From Macrophomina tecta (lineage: Eukaryota > Ascomycota > Dothideomycetes > Botryosphaeriales > Botryosphaeriaceae): DNA of 64,000 bases. A model generated the notes under the pieces. That model made no database searches and was not told where the DNA came from. It saw nothing but the letters and a program-made list of their open reading frames with translations. The translations under genes and the position numbers were made by a program. Of this stretch, positions 25,224-36,556 are shown one piece after another; positions within the stretch are counted from its first letter, which is position 1, and each line of letters begins with the position of its first letter. The stretch is from NCBI GenBank assembly GCA_024180945.1, contig JAKSGN010000006.1, forward strand, positions 3,286,001 through 3,350,000. The letters run 5' to 3'.

Positions 25224-26840
25224 TTACAAGTACTTATCCATCATTCCCTCGAAATACTCCCTCACGGTCTCAAGCGGAAGCTCAATACCCCTTCCCCTAG
25301 CGATCGGCTCCTCGCCTAACGAGGCTGCTCCCTCGCTTGCAGCATGTCGAAGCACGTCCTCCGCCGCTCCCACATTCGGCTGATTCCATAGTTGCAGCTG
25401 CACAGCGCCCTTCTGCATCTCTTTAGCACCAACTACCAGGATATGATTGTAGCCGCGCTCGCGCGCCTCACGTAACTTCTTGCCCAAAGCGCGTGCTGAC
25501 GTATCAACGTCCACTTGAATGGCAGGACGACCCAGCGGTGCGGGCAGCACTGCCTGCGTCTCTGGGTCGCGCTGCTCCGGCGTGCCTGCGAGGTCTGCAG
25601 CTAGTTTATGTACGTGTGCGAGCAGCTCCGGGTCCTGCGACAAGCTAAGGATGATGGCAGGCCGAGGCGCCAGCCAGAACGGATACTTGCCGTCGTAGTG
25701 CTCGATCAGCAGGGCGAGAAAACGCTCCAGCGAGCCAAGGATGGCGCGGTGGATGATGACAGGGGTGACGGGGCCGGTCCGGGCGAGTAGCTCGGGGGAA
25801 GTTTCCTCGGTCACCGAGCCAGTGCGTTCCAACTCTGGCGCGGGCGCGGTGTAGGAGAGGTTGAAGCGCTGCGGGAGCTGGAAGTCCAGCTGAATGGTGG
25901 CGGTCTGGTGCTCCTTTCCGTCGCTGTCGCGCAGGATGATGTCGATCTTGGGCCCGTAGAAGGCACCGTCGCCAGCGTTGATGGCCCACTCCCGTCCACT
26001 GTCGTCGAGGGCTGCCTTCAGTTGGTTCTCCGCGCGCTCCCATTCCTCTGCCGTGCCGATGTAATGATCCTCGGGCCGTGTTGACAGCACCAACTTGTAA
26101 GGACCAAGGCCAAATGTTGAATACACCATTCCGACAAAGTCCAATGTCCGCTTGATCTCTTCTTGAATCTGCGACGGCCGACAGAAGATATGGCCGTCAT
26201 CTTGGTGGAATCGGCGGACGCGCGTGAGCCCACTCAGTGCACCGGAAATTTCATTCCTGTGCAGAGCACTGAAGTCTGCAAAGCGAATGGGTAGATCACG
26301 ATAACTCCGCTTCTCGGATGCAAACAGCAGACAGTGGCCTGGGCAGTTCATGGGCTTGAGACCGAACTCCTCGTCCTCGCCAATCTCGGCAGCTTCCTTC
26401 TGCCCTGTCGCGCCGCGCCCTTTCACGGAGAACATGTCCTCCGCGTAATTCTCCCAATGGCCGGATTTTTCCCATAGCGACTTCTTGTATATGGTGGGCG
26501 TGATGACCTCGCGGAAACCGAAGAGCGGGTACTGGGTGCGGAGGAAATTGGAGAGCTTGTTGAACATAGCAGCGCCATTTGGAAGGAAGAGCGGCGAGCC
26601 GGGCGAGTAGAGGGAGGTTGTGAAGAGGTCCTGCTGCGTGCCCAGCTCTCGATGGTCAGCCGGCGGCTTTGGCGGCTGATCGGTCGTCGGATTTAGAGTC
26701 TGCGCTGGCGGAGAGGGCCGCGGAGCAGAGCAGGAGCAGTAGCTGGCCCATAGCAGCGGGCGCGAGAGCAATTGAGGCCGCAAGGCCCTGCCATAGCGGG
26801 CGATGTGCGAGAGATGGAGTGGAGGGCGTCGCGCGGGCAT
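25224..26840 (-). CDS. MST1: Threonyl-tRNA synthetase, mitochondrial type
   Basis: One uninterrupted frame. I place the start at the ATG at 26840 (MPARRPPLHLSHIARYG), giving 538 residues. The frame stays open about 55 codons further, but only with a GTG. The N-terminus is Arg/Leu/Ser-rich with few acids, as in a mitochondrial targeting peptide. The class II core follows: motif 1 near GFREVITPTIYKKSLWEKSG, the catalytic zinc Cys in MNCPGHC, motif 2 in TRVRRFHQDDGHIFCR (with the zinc His), and the third zinc His and motif 3 in IIHRAILGSLERF. The C-terminus is the anticodon-binding domain. There are no N-terminal TGS or editing domains, which fits the short mitochondrial enzymes such as yeast Mst1 rather than the cytosolic one. 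It charges mitochondrial tRNA-Thr. It is divergent to the gene at 27313, sharing a 470-bp promoter region. Confidence 0.94.
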   Translation of the reverse strand: MPARRPPLHLSHIARYGRALRPQLLSRPLLWASYCSCSAPRPSPPAQTLNPTTDQPPKPPADHRELGTQQDLFTTSLYSPGSPLFLPNGAAMFNKLSNFLRTQYPLFGFREVITPTIYKKSLWEKSGHWENYAEDMFSVKGRGATGQKEAAEIGEDEEFGLKPMNCPGHCLLFASEKRSYRDLPIRFADFSALHRNEISGALSGLTRVRRFHQDDGHIFCRPSQIQEEIKRTLDFVGMVYSTFGLGPYKLVLSTRPEDHYIGTAEEWERAENQLKAALDDSGREWAINAGDGAFYGPKIDIILRDSDGKEHQTATIQLDFQLPQRFNLSYTAPAPELERTGSVTEETSPELLARTGPVTPVIIHRAILGSLERFLALLIEHYDGKYPFWLAPRPAIILSLSQDPELLAHVHKLAADLAGTPEQRDPETQAVLPAPLGRPAIQVDVDTSARALGKKLREARERGYNHILVVGAKEMQKGAVQLQLWNQPNVGAAEDVLRHAASEGAASLGEEPIARGRGIELPLETVREYFEGMMDKYL

Positions 26841-27312
26841 CGGAGCGTCGGTGCTGGGAGATTTTCTGGGCTCGGTGCCTGTCGACGCGCGACACGGGCC
26901 GAGGGGCGAGGGCTGCAGGGCGGGCGGGAGCTTGGGCCTGCCGCGTGACGTTGAGGTGAGGGCGGCCTGCCACGACAACGGCGCGAGGTGGGCGGCCTGC
27001 TGCACGACCAGCCAACTTGCGCTGTCCTCCTCGCCATGACATCGCTCGCCTCCCTCTGCTTAACCCTGTTGCTCGCCTATGGCCACTCTCGCGGTCGTCT
27101 CCTCGCGCACTGATCCACGCTCCGCATCCCGACCGCCAGCATTACGCCTGCCCTTTGCCACTTCGCCCGCTGTTTCGCACCGCGTCCCATTTCGCGCGTC
27201 GCTCGCCGTGTCGCAAACTGGTTTGTCTGCCGCCTACGCCCCAACAGCGACTGTTGCCCCTTCCCGCAACCGACTTTGAGACCCTGCCGGTTCCCGCGTG
27301 TTTAGCCATACT
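26841..27312. promoter_or_regulatory. Shared promoter region of a divergent gene pair
   Basis: About 470 bp separate the starts of the mitochondrial threonyl-tRNA synthetase (minus, 26840) and the membrane protein gene (plus, 27313). The part from 26840 to about 27040 stays open in the synthetase frame and in others, because the sequence is very GC-rich. The rest is C-rich with no clear TATA box. A bidirectional promoter is inferred from the layout only. Confidence 0.5.
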
Positions 27313-29037
27313 ATGAGCCGGGGGAAAGGTCGCGCCCGGACCAGGGAGCTCAGCGAGTCGTGGGCGTCTTTGTCTTACGGTGACGACGACCAAGACCTCG
27401 GACAGTCGTCGAGCTTCGACAGCGATCCGTCTACACAAACCGGTCCCAAACGCGTGACAAAGACTGCTGCGCGTAAAACCCCAGCCCCTCAATCTTCGAA
27501 AGCACCCAAACATTCGACTCCCTCCACGCCCTCAGCCCGCAGACCGCCGAGCCGAACTGTGTCCCAGACCACCGCCGAACCTGAGTTCGTCATGCCCTCT
27601 TCTCCCGATGGCTCCTTTGCCGATCCACCCTTTCCTGGCCCTCGCCGTCCACACAGACGTACATCTCAATCTGTCGCGGAAGAGGATGATGTTCAGGACC
27701 TCAGACAGAGGCGATCCAGGAGGTCACGGCCCATGCAGCGAGTGCCACCTTGGGAGAACCAGGGCGGTCAGCCAACGCTGCTTCAGTCGACATGGACCAA
27801 CGTACTGATGCCTATCGTCAGATATGCCTTCTCGGTCCTAGCATTTGCCTTGGAGGTTTTGAAGCCGGTGATTTCTATTGCTCTTGCCGCTATGCTGTTT
27901 GCCGTCCTCCTGTCCTTCGCGAGGGCCTCGCTGTATTCAAGCGTCTCCACTGCGCTCACGCCGATATGCTATGTGCCTGGAGCCTCCTACCTTGGTCTTC
28001 CATTCTGTGGGCCGGCGCAGAAGTCGAGCTACGCCTCAGACCCCGCCGGCTCGGTTGAGTTTGATGAACTTATGAATGCCCAGCAGGCCTTTGAGGAAAT
28101 ACTTGCCTCTGCCTCCATGTACGATGGGCTACCTGGTGAGATGAAGCAAGGACAAATGGCCATCGCGGACTTGAGAACTGTTGTCCGCTATTCCAAACTA
28201 CCTTCTAAATCTGAGCTGGACTTGGAATTCAACCACTTTATCGGAAAGGCCAAGGACGCTTCTGTGGGTCTTACAAATTTCAATGCACGCATTGGCCGAA
28301 CCACCGACAAGATCATCACGACGCATAAGTGGACCCTTCAAGTGGTTGACGGCGTTGGGGAAGTCGAGGAAGGACGGGGTTCCGTGAATCGCTTCATTTG
28401 GGATCATTTACTATGGGGTCTCGCTCCCCACCGGTCGGCTTACGACAGGATCGTCAGCCAATACCTCAGACACACTCAAACCATCGAAGAAGAGATCGTG
28501 TCGCTCATTGCCCAAGCGGACGCTCTGCTGAGCCTGCTAGACAGCCTTGAAGACCATCTCAGCGCTATCCACGACATCTCAGTCCGTGATGACGCAAGTC
28601 TTCGCGACAAGCGTGAAGAGCTGTTCTTAAGCCTTTGGACGAAGCTAGGTGGCAACAGATCCGACGTCAAAAAGCTGAATAACCAGATCATGATGCTCAA
28701 GAGCTTCAACTCCTACCGCCGCTCGGCCGTCTCACATGTCAGTTCGACGGTATTGAAACTCCGCGCTATCGCCGCCAGTTTGGAGGACATGCGCGAGCGC
28801 GCTTCCATGCCCGATCTCGCGGGGATGGAGAACGAAATGCCAATCGTGCTTCACATCGAGAATCTAAAGCGGGGCCTGGAAAGACTGGAGGATACGCGTC
28901 AGGTGCACCAAAAAACAAGAGAAGACAACGCCTGGAGGATACTGGACGCCGCTGAAGCTGGCGACCTTCCCACTCTGCACGACGGCGGCTTCCCCAAAGA
29001 ACGCATGATCGACTCGGAGAAAGCGAGGATTGGATAG
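27313..29037 (+). CDS. Hypothetical membrane protein with coiled-coil C-terminus
   Basis: Single exon, 574 residues from the ATG at 27313 (MSRGKGRARTRELSESW). The frame extends five codons upstream only with a GTG. Residues 1-160 are Ser/Pro/Arg-rich and probably disordered. A hydrophobic stretch follows at about 170-210 (YAFSVLAFALEVLKPVISIA, then LAAMLFAVLLSFA), enough for one long or two short membrane helices. The remaining 360 residues are helical and charged, with heptad-like segments (for example LLSLLDSLEDHLSAIHDI), so an elongated coiled-coil domain is likely. I do not recognise the family and find no catalytic motif. The layout resembles fungal nuclear-envelope or organelle-membrane anchor proteins, but that is only an impression. 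Codon use and the absence of stops over 574 codons make the gene itself secure. Confidence 0.82.
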   Translation: MSRGKGRARTRELSESWASLSYGDDDQDLGQSSSFDSDPSTQTGPKRVTKTAARKTPAPQSSKAPKHSTPSTPSARRPPSRTVSQTTAEPEFVMPSSPDGSFADPPFPGPRRPHRRTSQSVAEEDDVQDLRQRRSRRSRPMQRVPPWENQGGQPTLLQSTWTNVLMPIVRYAFSVLAFALEVLKPVISIALAAMLFAVLLSFARASLYSSVSTALTPICYVPGASYLGLPFCGPAQKSSYASDPAGSVEFDELMNAQQAFEEILASASMYDGLPGEMKQGQMAIADLRTVVRYSKLPSKSELDLEFNHFIGKAKDASVGLTNFNARIGRTTDKIITTHKWTLQVVDGVGEVEEGRGSVNRFIWDHLLWGLAPHRSAYDRIVSQYLRHTQTIEEEIVSLIAQADALLSLLDSLEDHLSAIHDISVRDDASLRDKREELFLSLWTKLGGNRSDVKKLNNQIMMLKSFNSYRRSAVSHVSSTVLKLRAIAASLEDMRERASMPDLAGMENEMPIVLHIENLKRGLERLEDTRQVHQKTREDNAWRILDAAEAGDLPTLHDGGFPKERMIDSEKARIG

Positions 29038-29670
29038 ATGATTGCGCTTTTCTTTTGCGTATTACTGGGGTCTTGGATACACTGTTTTGCATACACGAAG
29101 GGAGTTATGAAGAAATATGGTTGTCTGGCGTTGAGGTTGGTGAGGTCATGACCATGGAAAGACATACCCATATTTGTTGTAGCATTCGCTTCCCTACGTT
29201 TTAACACTGATTCCATACATTCTTCACGGTTTGAAAGCCTCGTGTATAACTTGATCGCGGCTTATGCGGAAACTGACTCGCAGTCTTGCTGGGTCTCGAG
29301 GGATGCCCTTTGGGCCACTATCTCGACGCCTCGTGACGAGACCCTGCAAATGTCATGATGGCTTTTTGTGAAAGTCCAGTGAGCTTAATCTGCATCGTCG
29401 AAGGACACGCGCACGATGGGCCGACCCTGGCGGGCGTGTTTTACTAATGTGAGCTAACAGCTGGGTCGAAACACATTCCTCGACCTCACCTATCATCATA
29501 AAATTACCCATTTGCGTTAGCGCCGAGTGACGGCCGGACGCACCTGTGTATACCTATCCGTTCCCACCTGTCCGTACCCAGCGTTCCCCAAGAATTCCTA
29601 TTTAACCAGCCAAACTCAACACCAACTCCTCTTTTCCCCCTCCACCTGCCATTCACCTCCGATCTCAAGG
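29038..29670. other. Intergenic region
   Basis: About 630 bp downstream of the membrane protein gene. It holds the expected 3' untranslated region and nothing else that I can support. Confidence 0.5.
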
Positions 29671-30430
29671 ATGGACCTCGACAACCCTGGTCCAGACCTA
29701 ACTGGTGTCGGCGCAGCCGCCTCCGCGGCTCCTGATCGCACATCGTCTGTTCTGTCCTACCTGAACCTGCCAAAGCAGTCCGATCTCCCGGGCCATCTGC
29801 CGTGGGTCTTCGGCACTGGTCATCCTCTCGCAGGCGCGCAGGTGTACGCCATCGACATGAACAGTCCACTCGGTCTTCAAGATATGACACTTCGCTTCGA
29901 TATTCGATCGGACACGCTAACCTGTGGAGCAACAGATCAAGCTTGCGACCATGACGCTCTCACCCCGGCTCATCCAATTCGACAACGCAGCGTACGCTTT
30001 CAGTATATGGAAATATCAAGCCTCCTGCAGATGCAACCGCGCGAGCGATTATAGAAAGCATAGTACGTACTTTCGACTTTACCTCTTCCGAGTCAGACAT
30101 ACAGAGTTAGAAAGCCTGAGCTGACCCATGGATCAACGCCTCAGAGTCCGATAGTCCTGTTAACGCAGAGACAGCGCTTCGGAGACCATCGATGGCTATA
30201 TGGATGGTTTGTCAAGACCAAGGGGCCTTCGTGGCCATCATGCGACCGTATTCCGCCTCGAAGGGCCCCAGGAATCTGGGGAATTTTGTTGAACAACCTC
30301 CTGCTCGGTGCGCGGCGCATTCGTCGCCGCGATGCAAGAGAACAGCGCGAGCAAGTTGCTGCAGCTTCATCTCGGCTGCTTCAGCGATTCGAAGCATTCG
30401 GCAATATTTTCTGGCTCCCGGGTAGCGAAG
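29671..30430 (+). pseudogene. Unidentified gene trace, possibly spliced, possibly decayed
   Basis: An ATG at 29671 opens MDLDNPGPDLTGVGAAAS and continues as ordinary-looking protein to at least about 29890. Near 29955-30062 another frame looks coding (VYGNIKPPADATARAIIESI). A good intron then follows (GTACGT at 30063, branch-like CTGAC, CTCAG ending at 30144). It joins in frame to SPIVLLTQRQRFGDHRWLYG and runs through GIWGILLNNLLLGARRIRRR and FGNIFWLPGSEVQHP to a stop near 30430. I could not find splice sites that link the first segment to the second without meeting a stop or a frame change. So it is either a multi-exon orphan gene with an unusual intron or a gene with an early frameshift. 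No family is recognised. Coding-like sequence continues briefly after the stop, which favours decay. Confidence 0.35.
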
Positions 30431-33361
30431 TTCAGCACCCGTACAGAGGCGTCTAGCTCCAGAGCATCAAACAAATGGAGGAGCTGGTCTCGAGCGTTGC
30501 GCACGCGACTGCTCGCTCGCGGTCGAGGTACCGCACCGTTACCGTGACTGGAAAGCAAAAAAAAAAAAAAAAAGAAATGAAAAGAAATCCGTCCAATCCG
30601 ATTCACTGCTGCCTGCGCGAGACGTCGAAGCTCAACGAGTCTGCTGTCATCCGTGCCGGAGGCATTTGCACATTCAACCTCATATCATCGATCTGCAGAC
30701 ACTGCCACCCAATCAATATTTGGTGCTCATGTCAAGGAGAATCACTGCGGTGTGGTTTCGCTCTCGACACAATACTTGCCAGAACTTGTACAAGGAGGAA
30801 AAAGCCTCTTGGAAGCTGCTTTACTGGCCCCTGAGGGGGAGTGGCAGGGGCTATATTTGTGTCCCATTCTGATCCGGCTCGGGCGAGGCCTTCATCCTAC
30901 TCTCCACTTCACCTCCAGATTACTCTGCCTCCGGCTCCGGCAAGTAGCCTCTCCCGACGATTGACGGTGCCGGGCCCTTAGAAATGGGATAGGTCAGATC
31001 CGTGTTCCACTTCGCTCCGGTTCGGTCGAGGCTTGCAACAGTAGTTTCCTCCGCGGCAACATGGTAGGTTTAATCAACGAGGCTTGCTTGACGGTCAACT
31101 GTGTCAGGACCAACTGTACCTTCTTCCACTTGGTCTGTCCCGGGCGGCATGAGAAAGGACTCCTTTCTCGGTTTCGGTGGATGGAGAGGTGTGAGTGGCC
31201 TGCTGTAGTCTGAACGATCACTTTGGGGGCGGGGGACGGTGGTGGATGGTCAACGTGCCGGGCGGATTCATTACGTGCGCCTTCTCGTTGGTGTCCGGCG
31301 TGAATATCCTTTTTGTTTGCTGCGCGTGAGCAGACAGGCAACACATTATTGCTTGTAATTGGGAAACGAAGACAAGTAACAATGGAGTGGAGCAATCGAC
31401 CCTAGTCATTCCTTTTAAGATGTACGTGATTCGTGTGCAGGATGTGAGATGTAAAAAGGAAGAGTAATATAGCACGGACTCGAGTATCTGGTTGCAGCGT
31501 TACATGACACGTTAAAAGAGGATGATCGTGTTAACGCGACTTCAACATCGATGAACATGGTGTGGGATCGCCCACTTCTACCGTGATTGGAGAGCAACTC
31601 GAGGCAACCTGCTTTTCGAAGGCTCGGGGAAATTAAGATCGGGAGAGGCAGAGAAAAGGGTCGGAACCAACCGCTAGCGGTTTCTACGAGGGCACCTCAT
31701 CACCCGGTTAAAAAAAAAAAAAAAATTTGCCCGGATGAGTCGTATACCGACACGGCACAGATGAGTTGCGTTTGATGGACGACCAACGACGGGCCATGAA
31801 AGGTCGATGCATGCTCATCTTGCCTTGAGAGGAAGGAAGGGCGACGCACAGAGCATTTCTTGTACCGTTCGCGGGCGCCACCGCCATATGGCGAGCATCA
31901 GCTGAGTTCGAACGGTGTTCGCAAGTCTGTGGAGTAACGGGGGCAAGGATGACGAAGGCGGCGGGCAGCGCTTCCGGCTAGGGCGAAGAGTAAATAGAGG
32001 TGGGGGGAAAAAAAATAAAAATCGGCGCAGCCGAAGCGGTCGAAGACGGCACTCAAAGCAGGCCACGGCGATTGTTACTGCCCCAATCTCTCGCCGGGCC
32101 ACGAGTCGCCGTGCGGGCTCTGGCGGTGGGCGATTAGGTAAAGCAATTGGGGCAGAGTGGGATAGGTTTAATTGACGAGGACGGCGGAGATGGCGCTAGG
32201 GTGCAGCCCGGGAGGATGAAGCCACGGAGCCACGCTTGGCGGCTGTGGAGACTGGAGAGAGGCGGCGATGATCGGGAAACTTGCCGCCGCGCTACCTAGT
32301 GCCATTGGACGCGAGGTGGACCTCCACCAACTGCGTGCTGCCGACTGCCGCTGGCCGAAGCATCGCGCGTCATCAGGCAGGGCTCCCGTCCAGGTCGCTG
32401 GGCCGCTGCACGCGGCGGGACACAGGCACGCGACCAGCCCAACACCGGGCTGGCAGCAATGGCGGCAGCATCGCGCTGGGCAACAGACGGCGGGCGGCTC
32501 CTTCTTGCGGCTTCCCACGTGAAGATCTCAGGCGGCAGCGATTGGCTGCAAGCGACGGGCAGGGCGCAGTGGATCACAGCGAAGACGGACGGGAGACGAG
32601 CGAGCGGCCAGCGGCGGCGATGCGGGTTGCCTGCTGCGTCTGTTCTGCCCTGCTGCCTGTACCTCTCGCTGGGCGCCGGACGCACCAAACCCACGGGCCC
32701 CGCGCGCGCGCTTCCCAACGCAGGCATGCCGGCCCTCGATGCGCCGCTGTCCAACACCATCCGTCGCTATCACTCGCGGTGTGTTTCGCAGCAGCGAGCG
32801 GTGGCTAGTGTCAGCCAAGCCAGCCTTGCCGTGCCCCGGCATCGCCCCATCTCCACTGTATCCTCTCCCCTGCCCGCCAGACCCTCGGCCTCCACCGCGC
32901 AACCCTATCCCACGTCGCATTTGCCCCCAATGCGCGCATGCCGTGCAGGCCTGGTTAGGCCCACCCTGCCGCCGCCCGGACATCCTGGCTACACTTTTCT
33001 TGACTGCCCATCCATTCCTTTAAAGCGAGCATTCCCAGCCTGGCTTGCCCGGCTGCGAACGCTCGACAACTCCAGCTACCGCCAACGAAGACCTCCTGCG
33101 CTCGCGCCTTTCCCAGCGTCCCCCGAGTGTGAAGGTGATCTGTGATGCTCTCGACAACCGCAACCTAGCCGCATCCACCACGCCCGCGCGCCAGCATCGC
33201 CGAGTCCACACGCAACAACGACCACGCCTGCTTGCCCGAAGCGACTGTGACTCCTGCCCACAGCAACATCCGACCAGCTTGCAGCCCGCGCGACGTCGCC
33301 CTGGCCCAAAGCAGCAACCCGCCACCTTTCCCACGCGACACCGGTGTCCGCCCGTGACAAA
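30431..33361. other. Intergenic region before the MFS gene
   Basis: About 2.9 kb with no supportable gene. It has A-rich runs near 30557 and 31709. From about 32.2 kb to 33.36 kb it is GC-rich and is probably promoter and leader of the MFS transporter. Long frames there (such as plus 32459-33145) are Arg/Pro/Ala-rich with no motif and are open on both strands, as expected by chance in GC-rich DNA. Confidence 0.5.
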
Positions 33362-35402
33362 ATGCCGTACTTCCTGAACCCCTTCCACAAGCACGACGTC
33401 TCCGAGTTCCCGGGCGTCCTGGTGCCTCTCGCCTCGGCGCAGCACCGACGCTCGTCGGTCATCGAGAAGACCGAGTCACCTGATGGTGCCGGCGTCGAGG
33501 AGTCGACTGGCAGTAGCGAATGGTCCGGCGGCCTGACAATTGAGAGCCTCCGTTCTGAGATTGATGCTGATTTGGCAGCTGGCGGCGTCAACACCGCATA
33601 CGACCGTACGTTCTGAACGGCCTATCGTCGATCCGGCGACGGGACGTTGGTTCGATACCGTTTCTCACTGTTCTCTCTCCATCCTTGATTTCCACGTGAC
33701 GTCATACAGCTCAGATCTGACCGCGCGAATACAGGCAAATCTAAAGTCATCAACAAAGCTATTCAGGATATCGGCATGGGCCGCTACCAGTGGGAGCTTT
33801 TTGCTCTCTGCGGCTTTGGCTGGACCGCTGATAACCTGTGGCTTCAGGTACGTGGCATTGATTGGAGCGCCTGCATCCGTTGTGTGCTGACGATGAGCAG
33901 GGCGTCGCCCTCACCCTCCCCAAGCTCAGTCCCGAATTTGGAATTGACAGCAACACCATTCGCTACACCACGTTGGCCCTCTTCACCGGTCTTTGCATCG
34001 GTGCCAGTTTCTGGGGCATCGCATCCGATGTCATTGGGCGTCGTCTTGCTTTCAACGCTACGCTGTTCATTGCTGGTGCTTTCGGCCTTGCTGCTGGCGG
34101 TGGCCACAGTTGGATCGCAACGTGCTCGTTGTTTGCTTGTCTCGGTGCCGGTGTCGGCGGCAACTTGCCTGTCGATGGAGCTCTATTCCTTGAATTCCTG
34201 CCGTTCGCCAGCGGAAACCTCCTCACCCTGCTGAGCGTGTGGTGGCCCGTTGGACAATTGGTTGCGTCTCTGAGTAAGCCCACACCTCTGACATCAGACT
34301 TGAAGACGGTCTCGTGGTAAGACTGCATTTGCTGACGGGGTGCAGTTGCGTGGGGGTTCATTCCCAACTACTCGTGCGCCGACGATGCCGTCTCCTGCAA
34401 GCTTCAGCCAGGTGTCGAGGGATGCTGCGAGATGTCCAACAACTGGGGATGGCGTTACTTCGTCATCACCCAGGGCGCCATCACTTTCTGCATGTTTGTT
34501 GCGCGCTTCTTCCTCTTCCACCTTTTCGAGTCTCCAAAGTTCCTCCTCTCTCGTGGCAGGCAGGCTGAAGCCGTTGCTGTCGTCCACGGCATTGCCTATC
34601 ACAACAAGGCAAAGACGTGGTTGACTGAGGAGATTCTCAACGAGATTGGTGGTGATCCGGAAGTGGTTGAGGGCCAGAAGCTTAGCACAGTCGAGTTGGT
34701 CAAGCGCAACCTCTCCAAATTCAGCACCTCGCGCATCGGCCCGCTGTTCAACGGCTGGAAGCTTGGCACCACTACGGCACTCATCTGGTTCATGTGGGCG
34801 ACCATCGGAATGGGTTACCCGCTCTTCAACGCCTTCCTGCCGCAGTACCTCGCCAACTCGGGCTCCTCCGACGGTTCGACAACCTCGACGTACATCGCCT
34901 ACCGCAACTATGTCATCACCTCGGTGGTCGGTGTTCCCGGCAGTATCATAGCGTGTTACACCGTCGACATCAAGTATGTTGGCCGCAAGGGCACTATGGC
35001 CATCAGCACATTGCTTTCCGGCATTTTCCTGTATCTGTTTACTCTGAACAGCGACTCCAACTATCAGCTCATCTTTTCATCGCTCGAGGCTTTCTTCCAG
35101 AATATCATGTAAGCATACTCACCGCGGTCTTGCCACCTTTTGTCCCGGCTAATGCGACGTTTAGGTACGGTGTCCTCTACGCCTATACCCCCGAGGTTTT
35201 CCCTGCGCCTAACCGTGGAACCGGAACTGGTATTGCCTCTTTTCTCAACCGCGTTACTGGGCTGTGCGCTCCGATCGTCGCCATCAATGCCGGCGCAGCA
35301 AACCCGTCTGGTCCGGTGTATGCATCTGGTGCGCTGTTCTTGGCTGCGTTTGTGGCCATGCTGTTGTTGCCCATTGAGACCAGAGGCAAGCAGGCTCTCT
35401 GA
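33362..35402 (+). CDS. MFS transporter, sugar-porter/SVOP-like
   Basis: Five exons (33362-33605, 33735-33847, 33901-34273, 34346-35108, 35165-35402) join in frame to 576 residues. The introns are 129, 53, 72 and 56 bp with GT-AG ends. The cytosolic N-terminus of about 90 residues is Ser/Glu-rich. The transport core starts at MGRYQWELFALCGFGWTADN, the first helix typical of SVOP/niacin-type and fungal YIL166-like carriers. GIASDVIGRRLAFNATLF is the loop 2-3 signature (DxxGRR). A large loop contains several Cys residues (NYSCADDAVSC...EGCCE). PEVFPAPNRGTGTGIASF matches the helix 10-11 PxxxRG-type motif, and PIETRGKQAL ends the protein. Twelve helices are expected in the plasma membrane or vacuole. 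The substrate is unknown. Exon ends 1 to 4 show the phase changes expected of real introns. Confidence 0.9.
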
Positions 35403-36320
35403 GAAGAGAATCAAATCTTCAGTAAGGGCAGCGAAGAATAAAGTGTTCCGAGATGGACGTTGAGAGGGAGGGCTGGATGCGGTCTTGATACCCCAAAATA
35501 ATGAAAGAGAGAATGGGAAGAAGCAGCGGCAAGTGAGAAGGAAAAAAGGGCTGTAAGTCCTATGGAGCGAGATTCTGCACTTATGAGGTCATGTGAGTAT
35601 GGATACCATATTTAGTAGGAAATCCCCGTAAGTGTGGGGATTGAAAATATTCATTGCGTTCGATATGGCCAATCAGCTCAAGGGTGGGTGACACTCTTTT
35701 TTCAATGTAACCAATCACACGGCTTTCTTAGAAAATATTCTTGCATTCTTTACATGCAACGGAACATGGCACTTCTACTTGTGTTATCTGCTCTTTGACA
35801 TTGTCAGGCACATCGCCGTCTACGACACTTTCCACAGAGCTACACCAGAGCTGCAGGTCCGAGCAGCCTCAGTCTACAGCAAGCGACCAGGGTTGTAGCT
35901 GCGTCTTGCCGGCCGATACGCTAACACGCTGCAGCAAGTTGACATTTCCCTAGCTTGGAAATGTTAAAAGACGTTGAGATAAGGATGCCTCACGACTTGG
36001 ACGATTCGCGCTCGACCCAGCCACACGCTTCCCACGAGTCAAGCATTTCTTAGAACGGGAGCGCAGTCGGCCAATGACGTTCGCGACATCCTCAACCCCG
36101 CGGCAACCGGCTCCTTCCGTCTCGCTCGTATGTAGCGGTGTGAGTTGGAAGGGACGGCCCGCGTCGTCTCAACTGATTGAGCGCCGCTGTACTCGTTGCG
36201 TCTCGGAACGGTCCCATCTTTACTCTTGCAAGTCTCGTCCCTCGAATCCCTTGCTTCTGAGGAATCCGACAATCTCGCCGGATCCGCAGGAGCAGTCGAG
36301 GACCACAACCGCATCGCACC
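35403..36320. other. Intergenic region between MFS and SDR genes
   Basis: About 920 bp, no gene seen. A 7-bp stem with an 8-base loop (AATCCCC/GGGGATT) lies at 35621-35642, roughly 220 bp after the MFS stop codon. The last 250 bp should be the promoter and leader of the SDR gene. Confidence 0.5.
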
Positions 36321-36509
36321 ATGACCTCGTCTTCGTCAACATCCGGTTCGCCTTATGTGCTCGATCCGGCCAGCCATGCTAGTCTCAAGGGCAAGTCTGT
36401 CGTGATTAGTGGTGAGTACCACTTTGTTTTTTTCCGCCCGTCTTCTCTGTCTTCGCACCCCTGTGCTCAAGGGAGCGTGCACATATCTGTCCGCCCCCAT
36501 CATCCATGC

Positions 36510-36556
<47 letters not shown>

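Noticed and set aside
31640..31740. tRNA-like GC stem near the CCGCTAGCGG palindrome
   Set aside because: No T-loop GTTCRA motif and no cloverleaf; it is a short palindrome next to an A run.
32459..33145. Plus-strand frame of about 228 codons before the MFS gene
   Set aside because: Arg/Pro/Ala-rich with equally long antisense frames; most likely the GC-rich leader of the MFS gene.
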